Of a stretch of 64,000 bases of DNA, positions 13,155 to 24,097 are shown piece by piece. The stretch spans positions 140,743,425-140,807,424 of the forward strand of contig NC_092861.1 of assembly GCF_032062135.1 (NCBI RefSeq), written 5' to 3'. A program made the translations under genes and the position numbers. The notes beneath the pieces are model-generated. The model saw only the letters and a list, made by a program, of their open reading frames with translations. It was not told where the DNA came from and did not search any database. The stretch comes from Pyxicephalus adspersus. Its lineage: Eukaryota > Chordata > Amphibia > Anura > Pyxicephalidae. Position 1 is the stretch's first letter, and each line of letters begins with the position of its first letter.

Positions 13155-13379
13155 GGGCCTGATTTATTAAAGCTCTCGAAGGCTGGAGAGAATACGCTTT
13201 CATCAGTAAACCTGGGTGATACAGCAAGCCTGGAATGGATTTCTTCAAAGTCATTTGCTACTTGCAAGTAAATGTTTTAAATCCTAGACCAGATGCAGTC
13301 CAGGTTTGCTGGATCACCCAGATTTACTGATGAAAGGGTATTCCCTCCAGCCTTGGGGAACTTTAATAAATCAGGACCC
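13155..13379. mobile_element. MITE-A copy 5, beside copy 4
   Basis: Full-length palindrome from GGGCCTGATTTATTAAAG to CTTTAATAAATCAGGACCC, only 18 bases after copy 4. The two differ at many sites, so this is a second insertion rather than a recent tandem duplication. Confidence 0.9.
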
Positions 13380-15212
13380 AGTGTGCAACATTTCAGTACA
13401 ACTCAGCTTTTTGCCAGAAATATGAAGCAATCAGGTAGGTAGAAAGGATGATAATATAACTGTAATATATTGATGTTTGTTTTTCAAATACTTATAGTAA
13501 AATGGAACTTTAATCAATATCATACTAGTTTACCTGCCTGGTAGCATCATTTCAAACCTTGACTTGTTTCATAAAATGTCATTTGGTTTATACTACCATA
13601 GAGTTCAGATTTATGTCAATTATTTGTAAGCAATTGTGTGAATATTTAGGGGTCTATTCTTGTGCCTTCAAAGGCAATAGAATTCTAACTGTCTTCTGGT
13701 GGTGAGTATTATCATGGGATAAGTATTAGCTTTAGCCATTTTATTTAAGCATTCCTTTTCTACTCCTTTCCTTCGTTTAAACTTTTTTTCAGTGGTTTAC
13801 TCTCATTGTTTCTCTATTCATCTGCTGCCTTGATGGGACTTTATTTTTTCTGTCTTTCTCAAACCAAAGATCAAGCAGTTTTAAGACAGTTACATGTTCA
13901 GACTTTTTTGCAAGCTACTTCTGCCTTTCATAGATTGGATATACGTGGATAGTCCACATCAATGTCTAGCAGCTTCTTCTTTCATAATTTCTCAGTTGAG
14001 GCAGCAAACAATTTCTTAGACTTATGTAATTAACTATGACATATAATACAACTAGAGCGGTCAGTAACTTTTCACCATCAGGCTTTGGTCTCTCAACAAG
14101 TAAAGCTGCTATTACACGGTGCAATCCCCTGCTGCACAATCCTTAGATTGTAGTTTTTCTGCCTTCCCCTCTTGTTTGAAATGTCAGAATATTTAAATTT
14201 TTTAGTATTTCATTTTTAGCCTTTTACTGCTCCCTATGTACTAGTTTTACCTGCTTTAATGTGCTTTTTCTATTTTTTTTCCACCAGTCTATTCCTGTGG
14301 ATGGCCAGGAGCCAGGATAACCAACTGGTTTATTGATTGATTTTTAGTCTAAGGCTGTGAACTTCAGTAAGAATAATTTTCTCATATACACAAAAATGAA
14401 TCCGTTTTTTTGGTACTCTGATCATTTTTCACATATAAAAGTATTATTCTTGCTAACATGACAAAGGCTCTACCTGCTTTAAGAAGCTAAAAGTAAGGAT
14501 GCCTGTGTGTATGTGATGAGGTGTTAACATTTTATTGGTTCTGTGGTAAAACAAAAAAAAAACTAAAATATAGCTGTAAATTTTCAAATCTCTTTCACGT
14601 CTGGAGAACCATCATCTTGTTTTTAGCTGGAAATGCTTGCCAGGTGCAGCATTAATCAGAGTACTTTACCAACCAAATTATAATCTAGAGAACCCTGAAA
14701 ACGTAACCGGTTCCCTCATTAAGTACATACACTGTTACATATGTGAAAAACTGTCTTGTTAGCCCGTTAAGAGCATCTGTAGTGATCATAACACATTACA
14801 CATTTATCTTCACCCACATGCTTAAAGGGAAAATATACCCAATTTACAAGACAGAATTCCTCATACGTTTACAATCAAATATGCATTCAACAATGTTCAA
14901 TTTCAAATACACTGTAATTGCAAGACTTGCCCATCTGCTGCTACAATGTTTCCTGTGTTTCACAAATATCATTTAGGACGTATATCTTTTTGCATTGAAG
15001 ATTCTAAGAACTAATTTTGGATAGATCAGAGAATGCTAAAAATCTGTGTCGCAGAGAGGAAATTACTTCAAAGTGTGGGGAAATTTCCACTTAGTTTGCA
15101 GAAAAGATTTCCCCATAGAAAATGTTCTACTCACCTTCTGTTCTGGTCACAATTGTATCATTTTAGATTTTATATTAGTTTCTCTTTCAGTAACAATGGT
15201 CACCAGGACAAT

Positions 15213-15398
15213 GTGTGCTTAATGGTCTATATGTATAGAAAAGTAACAGGTCAAGGATAGATAACGAAATGAAAAATTAAACATTCTCATATAATAAGTC
15301 AATCAAAATGATATTTGATTGACTTATTATGTGAGAATGTTTAATTTTTCATTTCGTTATCTATCCTTGACCTGTTACATATAGACTGTTAAGCATAC
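15213..15398. repeat. Near-perfect palindrome (65-bp arms, 6-bp spacer)
   Basis: Arms 15243-15307 and 15314-15378 are complementary at 64 of 65 positions; the spacer is ATGATA. Beyond the arms the match continues (GTCTATATG on the left, CATATAGAC on the right), with one 10-base insertion on the left. It lies directly upstream of a Penelope-like tail and may be an inverted duplication formed when that element inserted. Confidence 0.9.
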
Positions 15399-15640
15399 TT
15401 TAATATCTATCCCTGAGGAAGCCCTTCGTAGCGAAATGCGTCGGATCATTGCATGCCACGGCACGGTCATTCGAACGGTTATATGGTTTGTTAACTATCT
15501 TTTGAAGAAATTCACACTGTATAGTATATACAATCATTCTGTGTTGTGAAATATTAACAGGACAGAAGTTGAAATATTATATGTTTATGTGTATTTGATG
15601 GCTTATATATAAAATAATCAATCAATACACTTCACCCTTT
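15399..15640 (+). mobile_element. Penelope-like tail with CTGAGGAAGC-GCGAAATGCGTCGG motif
   Basis: CCCTGAGGAAGCCCTTCGTA followed by GCGAAATGCGTCGG forms a short hairpin between a CTGANGA box and a GAAA box. This motif occurs three more times in the window and is familiar from Penelope-like retroelement ends. No reverse transcriptase is present. Confidence 0.45.
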
Positions 15641-16454
15641 GCATGAAAAACCTTTGAGCCTCAAACCTCTTTCTTTTTTCTCTATTTATTCATACTTCCC
15701 AGTTCTCTCCAAAACAAAAACTCTGATAGCAGTCATAGTTAAGAAACAAAGTCAGGTTAAACCTTTGCTTAATGGATTTAAGGAAGTTTGGTTGAGAGGG
15801 GTGAGGGAGCATAGAAGGAAGATTGATGTACATGTGAAAGGATGTCTTTAATTGGACAATATGTTCTCAAGTCAGTCTAACTACCCCTGGGAAAACAAGA
15901 TTTTATGACCATTATCAGCTTTTTCTATTCAGCAAGATTATACCTTTGTGATTTTAACAGCTGAGATTTTCACCCACAGTTGTCTCTCATGCTTTGCCCC
16001 AATGAGTATAGCATTGTTTCTTTCAAAATATCTTTCCTACATTTTTAATTCTATGAATTGATGTTACCCCTTTTAGATAAATCTGCCCATGAGACATGTC
16101 AGCCCACATCTGGTAGATTGAAGTATGTAGTAATCACTGCCTCTGTTAATTGCTTTCTAAGTGACGTTCTCTATTAACAGCCTGTCCAATTCTCCTTCTT
16201 GTTGTGAAGGTCTTCCCTGTAGATTTGTGTAATTTGAGTGACAGCCATCTCAGTTTCTATGGATATACAAAATTCTTCTGATGTCTTATGTTCTTGTGAC
16301 TTTTTTGATGTATATTACAAGACAATGTGTTCCTGTTCAGCATGTCAGCAGAAGCTTCCAGTAAATATGCAGTTTTCCTTTCGAGTCATTTAAAGTAAGT
16401 AAAAAAACTTGGTTCAGTGATGATTATAAAACTAATGGATTTGGTTGTTTACAG

Positions 16455-16726
16455 CTAACAGTATCCAGAGAATGAGAAGGACACCTCCATTAGATGAACT
16501 TCAGCCTCCACCTTACCAAGATGACAGTGGATCTCTCCGCCTTTCCTGCACACCCTCTGAACTCGGGGACAGTAAATGTGAACTGTCACATGGTAGCAAT
16601 AGTCCCAGATACTCGTATAACAAATGTCCCAGTGAGGGCAGTACGGGACATGAAATAGAAAGTTTCCAGAACAAGGGGTACGAGGAAGATGTCCCAAGTG
16701 ACAGCACAGCAGTTCTAAGTCCAGAG
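16455..16726 (+). CDS. SYT14: SYT14 exon: linker between membrane segment and C2A
   Basis: The exon follows a TTTACAG acceptor and ends before GTAAGT. Its first two bases complete a codon begun in the upstream exon (phase 1), and it ends on a whole codon. The 90 complete codons read NSIQRMRRTPPLDELQPPPY and on through a serine, proline and acid-rich linker with no membrane segment, ending STAVLSPE. This is the low-complexity cytosolic region of SYT14 that joins the membrane anchor to C2A; the RRTPPLDELQPPPY stretch is characteristic of SYT14. An in-frame ATG lies ten bases upstream of the acceptor, but it is intronic and not a start. The preceding exon was not found between 1 and 16454. Confidence 0.88.
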
Positions 16727-17102
16727 GTAAGTCACAGTAAAGAAAAATCAATGAAATATTGCATAGTTGAAATGACCACATTACACATGACCACAAAACA
16801 TAAATCAGGTCTTCAAGTATGTTTTTTACCTTGTTACAGTAAAGGTACATAGATATTATCAACCTCTATCACAGGCTTGAAAAATTCTCACAGGGACATC
16901 TGCTGGAAGGAGGCATCAGTAGGGTACTCTATCAGTTCTTACAGTATCTGGATTAACCTAATTGCCCCAGTGGGAACAGTGTACTTTCAGGCTTTTGGGA
17001 AAGGGTAGATGTGGAGGAGCTGATATCAGCATGTCTTTCTGTATTATGAAGAGAACCAAGGCAGGGCTAACAACATTGGGATTTTGGTGCTGCAGAGACA
17101 AT

Positions 17103-17195
17103 GGGCCCAATTCATTAAAGCTCCCCAAGTCTGGAGAGAATACATTTTCATCTGTAAACCTGGATTATCCAACAAACCTGGACATTCAAAATGTA
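17103..17195. mobile_element. MITE-A copy 6 (left half only)
   Basis: GGGCCCAATTCATTAAAGCT through ACCTGGATTATCCAACAAAC matches the left arm. No right arm follows. Confidence 0.7.
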
Positions 17196-17797
17196 GTGTA
17201 ATTCACAAAAAAAAGTATTTCCTTTCTCATAAATTCCCATCAAGCTCACAAAAATCTGTGGTGGCTTACCATTCATCTTTAATACAGGTACTTGGTGTGC
17301 TTTTAAACATAGGTAGTGAACCTCCTCCAAGTGATGTCTGTAGGTGCCAAAAATGATCTCTTCTAGGCCATGATTCCAATATCACTGAGATAAGAGGTCA
17401 CATTAAGGCAGAGCTGGCTGTTGTAGGATCTTCTGCGTACACTATTGTGACTGATCTTTTACACATTTAACTCTTGATATCATGATGAACGGTTACTGTA
17501 CAAAAGGTTATATGAGGTTAATGCTAAGTCAGAAGTTGGCATGATGTGAATGGGTTTTAAAATACATTTAGTGGTTTAATATAAATATAGAGCTGCATTA
17601 TGCTGTGCCTCAGATTTATTGAAATGACTAAACATTTAAAAAACGATTGTTTTTAGAATGTGACCATTGTAACACAGAAACCAAAGGAAAATACCTCTAT
17701 CAGCTTTGTGAACTCATAACTACATGAAGAATATTCTTAATACCTATGAGCCTGCAAGTTAGGTGTTCTATAAAACAGGGAATCATACATTTCTACA

Positions 17798-18757
17798 TAC
17801 AGGGATTCCTGAAACTCAACCTGGATAAAACAGAACTCATCATCATCCCCCCCTCAAATTCCAAATCCCCCCCTGACATATATCTAACTGTTAACAACAC
17901 TGTTATTCGGCCCTCCCCTCAGGCACGTTGTCTTGGTGTCACCTTTGACTCGGCCCTCTCATTCACCCCCCATATTCAGAACATTTCCAGGTCCTGTCAC
18001 TTTCACCTACGCAACATCTCCAAAATCCGCCCCTACCTGTCCCCTGAGACCACCAAACTCCTTGTACATGCTCTTATCATTTCTCGTCTGGACTACTGTA
18101 ACATCCTTCTCGCTGGTATTCCACTAACCCGACTCTCTCCTCTACAATCTATCATGAATGCTGCAGCCAGACTCATCCATCCTTCGCTCCGCTCCTCTTC
18201 CGCTACATCTCTTTGTAGTTCTCTCCATTGGCTTCCTTTTCACCTTAGAATCAAATTTAAGCTCCTGTGCTTTGCCTTCAAATCCCTACACAGTTATTGT
18301 CCCACTTACATCTCTGACATGGTTAAAAAATACTCCCCCTGCCGCTCTCTCCGCTCCTCCAATGACCTACTAATGACTTCCTCACTCATAACCTCATCAC
18401 ACGCACGAATACAAGACTTTTCTAGAGCTGCTCCAACTCTCTGGAATGGTCTTCCTCGTCCTATTCGGCTTGCTCCTACTTTCTGCTCATTTAAAAGAGC
18501 GTTCAAAACCCATTTTTTCAAACTTGCCTATCCGGCTTCTTCTGTCATTTGAAACCATCACTACTTCCCACACTACATATCTCACATCCTTTGTGTGTGA
18601 AATTCCCCCACCTACTAGATTGTAAGCTCTTCGGGGCAGGGTCCTCTCCTCCTGTATCACTGTCTGTATTAGTCTGTCATTTGCAATCCCTATTTAATGT
18701 ACAGCACTGCGTAATATGTTGGCGCTATATAAATCCTGTTTAATAATAATAATAATA
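17798..18757 (+). mobile_element. L2-clade LINE, 3' fragment with long open frame
   Basis: An uninterrupted frame to the stop at 18550-18552 encodes the C-terminal part of a non-LTR reverse transcriptase: KLNLDKTELIIIPP, then RCLGVTFDSALSFTPHI, SRLDYCNILLAGIP, NAAARLIHPS, SLHWLPFHLRIKFKLLCFAF, LWNGLPRPIR and FKTHFFKLAY. These are standard thumb and C-terminal motifs of L2/CR1-type elements. The 3' tail runs ATTGTAAGCTCTTCGGGGCA to GGCGCTATATAAATCCTGTT and ends in (AAT)n. It is 5' truncated near 17798 as usual for LINEs. The intact frame suggests fairly recent insertion. Confidence 0.9.
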
Positions 18758-20289
18758 ATTTCCTCAAACATTTCATCATTGGAATCTTCGAGGTCTATTT
18801 GTTTCAATGGCAGTACTGGATACCCACCAGGGAATGTTTGAGGGAATGCCAGATTTCCTGCTTTATAAGTGGAGCCCTGAATGTCTGTGAAGCTTTATTC
18901 TCCTTTGCAAAAGTTCATCATACTTCCTAATATCCAAAACATTTTTTAGTATCTGGTATTCTACACAGGAACACATTCATTCACATAAGCCTTTAACACC
19001 ACCAGTCTACCAGATACAGCAGTCTTGGCTTAACAGTATTATGGAGAAAAGAACAGATCACAAAGCAGATTAATAATAAAAATGTCAAATGTGAGACAAA
19101 TAATTAACGCTGTCTCATTTTAGGGGCTAAATCACTAGGAAGGTTTAAATACCTTCTAATCAGGGATTGATGCATGTTTTCTGACTGGTTCTCCTCTGTA
19201 AATGTCAGAAAGCTTTTCCAGGCATCATGTTGTTTTGAAATATAAGCTTCTCTTCTTTTGAGCTGCAAATATCATATTAATTCTAAATTTGGATCATGCA
19301 TGGTGGTCTAGAGAAAGTTAATTTTGACTAAAAAGCCTTTAATCACATTTTGTGGAAAATTTTCAATTTGCACTACTAGGTCTTTATGTACAATATATGT
19401 AATTTTAAAATGTAATCCTTAGCCTTTTTCATTGTACATTAAATGTTATGAAAGAATGTATGTCATTCTCAACTGATTCCAGGTTTTATTTTTGAAGAAC
19501 CAGTAGGAGAATAAAATTAGGAAGGACGGGAAGATGGGGTAGATTCAATTCTGCCTGGGGAAGAACTTCTCATTCCAGCCCTAGTAACCCTCCCATGTGT
19601 AAACAATTGACAAGTAGACCTCCTCAGTCAGCAATGTCTGTGCCTGGGGGAATGGTTTCTACATCTGAAGGTGTTTCAAGACCTGTGATGCAGGTGGTAG
19701 ATGACAAATGTAAATCTCCTTTTTCTTTTTTTCTTTTTACAGTTTTTCCCCAACATTGATTAACAACTCCTTAGCACTTGTTACACTATACAAGTGTGAA
19801 AAACATCAATCATAGATTCCAGACCTGGAAGAGTAAAAGAGTTAAATTAACCATAAGCATAATAAAGAACAAAAACTTCATCATATATAGTAAAAATATT
19901 TTGATTCTGACTATATATATATATATGAATATACAGGAACAGTAACACTTTGGACGTGTGATCCCAATGGTGTTGTGATGCAAATACTTTCTGATAGTTA
20001 GTTATATAAATAGTTATATGAACTTTAAACTTTATGATTGCTTTATAAATTCTATATGAATGTAAAAATGATTGCAAAAAACTGCCACCTTTTAAACAGC
20101 TTTATTGTGCCATAGTTTTCATTTATCTTCAAGAGTAACAACAAACAGTATGGGGATTGTCTAGTAAAATTGGTATTCTGGTAGCTTCTTGGCATAAGTA
20201 CAACGTGATGTATGCCTTTCCTCTGCTAAAACCAGATTCTCTTTTGCTACACTGTTTTTAGATGGAGATTTACATTCTGGTGATCCTCA

Positions 20290-21660
20290 GTGCTATTGAC
20301 TAGCCCAAGCAGATCAAATAAGGGTCTGGGCCATCCATTGGCTCTACTACCAATGTGCAATCGTGTCAAAGTCCCTTGCTTTAGTAGTTTGCCAGTTGAA
20401 GCCCAGATTTTAAACATTAATCATCACAGAATTAGTGTAATACAATGCTTAAGGCTAGGAAAGCGAATTCTCACCAGTTCTATCAACAGAAATGGAAGAC
20501 ATACTTTACCTGGTGCAGGTCTTAGGAAATTTACCCTAGGATTTTCTCTGTGGGATGAATCTTCGCTCTCTTGGATATAGAAGTAGATCAGAGCTTAGTC
20601 CTTAGTAGCAATAACGGTCAGATCTCTACATTTTCTATTTTGTTTCAGAGAACAGTGCCTTCTCACTTCTTGATTAAGACCTCAGACCTGAAATTTTTTC
20701 ATGTGGTTTGCCCTGTCTGTTGCTTTGTAACTCCCTGGGATCACTTTTTAAATACATCAGACACACGTTGTAGCAATTCTTGATGCCATCACCTCTGCAG
20801 GGAAAGTGTCTGAACTGGCAGCCCTTTCATGTGGGGAACCCCCTTTAGTCCTATATAGGTGATGTTACCTACAAGGTAGTGTTACCTAAGGTTATTTGTG
20901 CCTTTGATGTCAACAGATTAGCATTTCTATCTCTGCAGTTCACCAGAAAGGGCTCCTACTTTATTGCCTGGATGTTCAGGCTGAGAGTGTACCGTTTGTC
21001 CACTGTGTCCTTCAAACAAATGGATCAAAAAAGGGTGCCCCAGCTTCTCTTTTCATTACCTCTAGGTGGCTCATACATTGTTCAAACGTTTGGACTTGAG
21101 GATTAGACTGCTCAGTTTGCTGTAAGGACACACATTCCGCTAGATTAGTAAATGCCTCTTGGGCTTTCAGGCATTGGGCTTTGGTTTCTCATATTTGCAA
21201 GTCTGTTATCTGTTCTTCTTTTATATATTCTCTGTCCCACCAGGTAGATGTTATTGCCTATTTTTAACTGCAGGCAGTCCATAGTTTCGACAGTGGTTCT
21301 TGGGCCTTTTAACAATTGCTTGCATTTGACTAACCCTCATTCAGTTGAAGTGTTTATGGATGTATCAAAAGATAAAGACCTGCTAAGTCTCCCTGTATAC
21401 AGAAAAGAAAATTGTTTTATGTACTCATCCAAAATACTGCTTTTGAACTTCTTTGAGGGACACAGGTTGTACCCCTCTGTGCTCTTATGATCATATTTTT
21501 AGTATTCCTTTCTACAAAACTAAAGCATGCTGGTAGTAGAGGGGGTTATGGGCAGGCCTACACATAATTTTAATTGCCAGTTTCCAATCTTCCAATAGGT
21601 GCCAGTATAACCCAAAGATGAAATGCTTTCTGTGTCTCTTAACAGACTCCAAACAAGGGA
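20290..21660 (+). mobile_element. DIRS1-like tyrosine-recombinase retrotransposon, 3' relic
   Basis: Several frames, broken by stops and frameshifts, carry parts of a DIRS-type tyrosine recombinase. They are KWKTYFTWCR near 20495, VSELAALSCGEPPLVLYR near 20808, and HSARLVNASWAFRHWALVSH near 21132, which includes the catalytic H-x-x-R. This is followed by HQVDVIA near 21240. The 3' end (TTGAGGGACACAGG, CTTATGATCATATTTTTAGT, GTCTCTTAACAGACTCCAA) resembles the repeat-rich termini of amphibian DIRS1 elements. It is a dead copy. The reverse-transcriptase part is not clearly present, and the left border is approximate. Confidence 0.75.
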
Positions 21661-22611
21661 GCCCTTAGTTTGTAAAAAATGTTTTTGTTATTAATTTTAT
21701 TTTTAGATATAACTAGGTTTTTTTTACCTGTGCAAAGCAAACCAAAATGATCAAAGCTCCACCCCTAAGGAGCATATATTTAATTCTTATCCCTCCCCCA
21801 AGCAGGTTTGAACTTGCACAGGGTTGTCTGTTTCTGTGCCCAAGATGACATCACTGAGCCAAGTACCATCATTATCATATGGGGTAAGTTGCATTCTGAC
21901 CCTTGAAGTGGTAATTTGAGAGCATCTGGTGGCCAAAATGAATGGCAGTGATGTAAAGGTGAGTCGTTTGTGTGTAACCGGGCACAGGTTCTATTCAAGC
22001 CAGAAAAAAGATATCATGCCATTAGGCTTGTATTCTATTTTTAGATGTTTTATCACATTTATGATGCATGCATGAATTGTTTACAAGGCTTTCCTAATAA
22101 TGCCAGAGTCACATCTCTGTTCAAGGTGAGAAACCTGCAATCTTAACGCGCACCATGATTTCTGCCTACAACTACACCAGCTGTAAAAACAGGCCTCCGT
22201 GCCTTCTCACCCTGACATTTACTTAATAATTTTTCATTGATTCAGACTTAGTGCCAATCACTTTGCCAGCCGCAAATTCCCCAAGTGATGGAGAATGCCC
22301 CAAGGCTCTAACAATAATTTGGGGCCTACTTAATAGGCAAGTTTGACATGTTCTTAGCTAAAGGGGAAATAAAACTCTATAATATATTCTATGAATTTCT
22401 AAAAGAATTATTTTCAGGTTGAGCTGCATTGTCTGTATTACCCTATTGACAAGTTTGTGTATCTTGTTACTTATACTGTTATTTTGTTTTCTGAGGTGCG
22501 TTCTACACAGTGTACAAGAAAATTCCATGCACAGAATTGTTTTAGGTTTTTTTTTCTAAAAGATCTAAAAGTAAAAGGAATAAATAAATTCATGCATATT
22601 TTTCTCCCTAG

Positions 22612-23064
22612 GATTTGTCAGCCAGAGGATCATCTTCACAGCTTCCTAAGTCTTTTGATCCGGAGCCAGTAGCTAAATATGGCACATTGGATGTAACTTT
22701 TGACTATGATTCACAAGAGCAGAAACTTCTTGTCACAGTGACAGCTGTCACCGACCTGCCCACATACAACAGGACTGGAAATAGTAACTCCTGGCAGGTC
22801 CATCTCGTGCTGCTACCCATGAAAAAGCAGAGAGCCAAAACAGGGATTCAGAGGGGCCCTTGCCCGGTCTTCACAGAAACCTTCAAGTTTAATCACATAG
22901 AATCAGAAATGATTGCAAATTATGCTGTACGGTTCAGACTGTACCTGGTACGTCGTATGAAAAAGGAGAGGATTGTGGGGGAGAAGGTTTTCTATTTAAC
23001 AAAGCTGAACCTTCAAGGAAAGTTATCTGTTCCAGTGGTACTTGAACCTGCATACAGTCTGTCG
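22612..23064 (+). CDS. SYT14: SYT14 exon: complete C2A domain
   Basis: The acceptor is TTTTTCTCCCTAG and the donor is GTAAGT; both borders are phase 0, giving 151 codons. The exon starts DLSARGSSSQLPK. From about exon residue 22 (KYGTLDVTFDYDSQEQ) it encodes an eight-strand C2 sandwich to the end. The first top loop reads TDLPTYNRTGNSNSWQVH, where calcium-binding synaptotagmins carry aspartates and SDPYV; the third loop region (RRMKKER) is basic, not acidic. This fits the calcium-independent C2A of SYT14. The polybasic MKKQRAK stretch could contact phospholipid. Compared with my memory of the human protein, the N-S-N-S stretch in loop 1 is about one residue longer. Confidence 0.92.
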
Positions 23065-23164
23065 GTAAGTACATACATGAGCAAACCTCCCAAGCATTAG
23101 TGCTCGTTCACACCATAGCATATGCTTATTAACAACAGGGGATACATTGTTCATATATATATAA

Positions 23165-23775
23165 AAGAATAGTAACTTTTATTTCTAAAATTATAAAAAT
23201 ATGAACATTACACTTAACACTTATTCAATAAAAAGCCAAACACTAGGCTTCGGAGTTACAATGCGTCACACATACAACTGGATCGCTACCAATTACATAA
23301 AATCTATAAATCCAGACGCATTTCGCAGCAACAGCAGCTACAGGGGATTAAAATCCAGATCCAACAAAACAAACATGCACTGTTGGCTGCAGTGTCACGT
23401 CATTGTGTTCCATACTATTCCCAGATGCTCTCATCCAAGGAAATGCACTTGTGAATCCTTGGAAACCTGATTCTGACCTGATATTGCTGACATCCATCCA
23501 GAGTTTGTTATAACGTCTGTCCTGTATGCACTCTTATGCAGACATAGATCTTAAAATAATTTTTGGATATTTGTGTATGTGGCCCCGCTATCAAATCCCC
23601 TGAAGAAGCTGCTGATGCTGCGAAAAGTGGCGGGATTTTCTATTTTTGTAATTGGTAGCGATCCAGTTCTTTTGTGTGACACATTGTAACTCCAAAGCCA
23701 GGTGTTTGGCTTTTTATTGAATAAGTGTTACGTAATGTTGATATTTTTATCATTTTGTAAATAAAAGTTGTTCTC
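23165..23775. mobile_element. Inverted pair of Penelope-like tails
   Basis: The left arm (23170-23350, - orientation) and right arm (23597-23775, + orientation) are complementary over about 170 bp. Both include ATTGGTAGCGATCCAGTT, GTTTGGCTTTTTATTGAAT and CTGCTG-TGCTGCGAAA. About 250 bases of unrelated sequence lie between. Head-to-head partial copies are typical of Penelope-like elements, but the class is inferred. Confidence 0.6.
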
Positions 23776-23846
23776 TGTGTGTTAATTTGGGCCGTAGCTT
23801 GCTGTATATTTGCCGATTGGTAAAATAAGCAACACACAAATACACT

Positions 23847-24057
23847 GAGCCTGATTTATTGACTGCAGCAGATAGATTTTTATGAGTGAATGTGGGAATT
23901 CTGGCAAACCTGGGATGCATTTGGTCAATGATTGAAAAAATTTTCCAAATAATAGGACATTTCTTTGAGAAATCCATTCTAGGTTTGCTGAATCACCCTT
24001 GTTCTCTCATGATAGGCTATCTTCCACAGTCTTGGGGAGCTTTAATAAATCAGGCCC
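23847..24057. mobile_element. MITE-A copy 7 (divergent subfamily)
   Basis: It has the family ends (GAGCCTGATTTATTG and CTTTAATAAATCAGGCCC), but the inner arms read TGATAGGCTATCTTCCACAG instead of GAAAGTGTATCCTCTCC. Copy 10 shares this variant, so it is a real subfamily. Confidence 0.75.
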
Positions 24058-24097
24058 ATTGTTGTTGCAGTACTTCATTTTTGAATGCATGTTACTA

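Larger units (their letters stand above)
1..16454 (+). other. Upstream intron of SYT14 or 5' flank (non-coding)
   Basis: I found no convincing exon here. Because the exon at 16455 begins with a split codon, at least the 3' part of this stretch is intron. Apart from the repeats listed separately, I see nothing recognisable in 490-1749, 1957-3295, 4116-5087, 6445-8734, 9440-11224, 11851-12832, 13380-15212 and 15645-16454. These parts are AT-rich with only short chance open frames. Confidence 0.6.
16727..22611 (+). other. SYT14 intron (5.9 kb)
   Basis: The intron is bounded by GTAAGT and CCCTAG. It contains a half copy of MITE-A (17103-17195), an L2 LINE fragment (17798-18757) and a DIRS1-like relic (20290-21660). 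I see nothing recognisable in 17200-17790, 18760-20285 and 21665-22611. Confidence 0.85.

Noticed and set aside
1..16454. Upstream SYT14 exons including the membrane segment
   Set aside because: No open segment with splice borders and a hydrophobic stretch matched what I expect for the N-terminus; they are probably outside the window.
16455..16862. A 135-codon frame opposite the SYT14 linker exon
   Set aside because: It is the antisense shadow of a real exon and has no recognisable domain.
18306..18521. Antisense frame repeated near-identically at 35915-36130
   Set aside because: It is the opposite strand of the L2 LINE C-terminal region, not a conserved gene.
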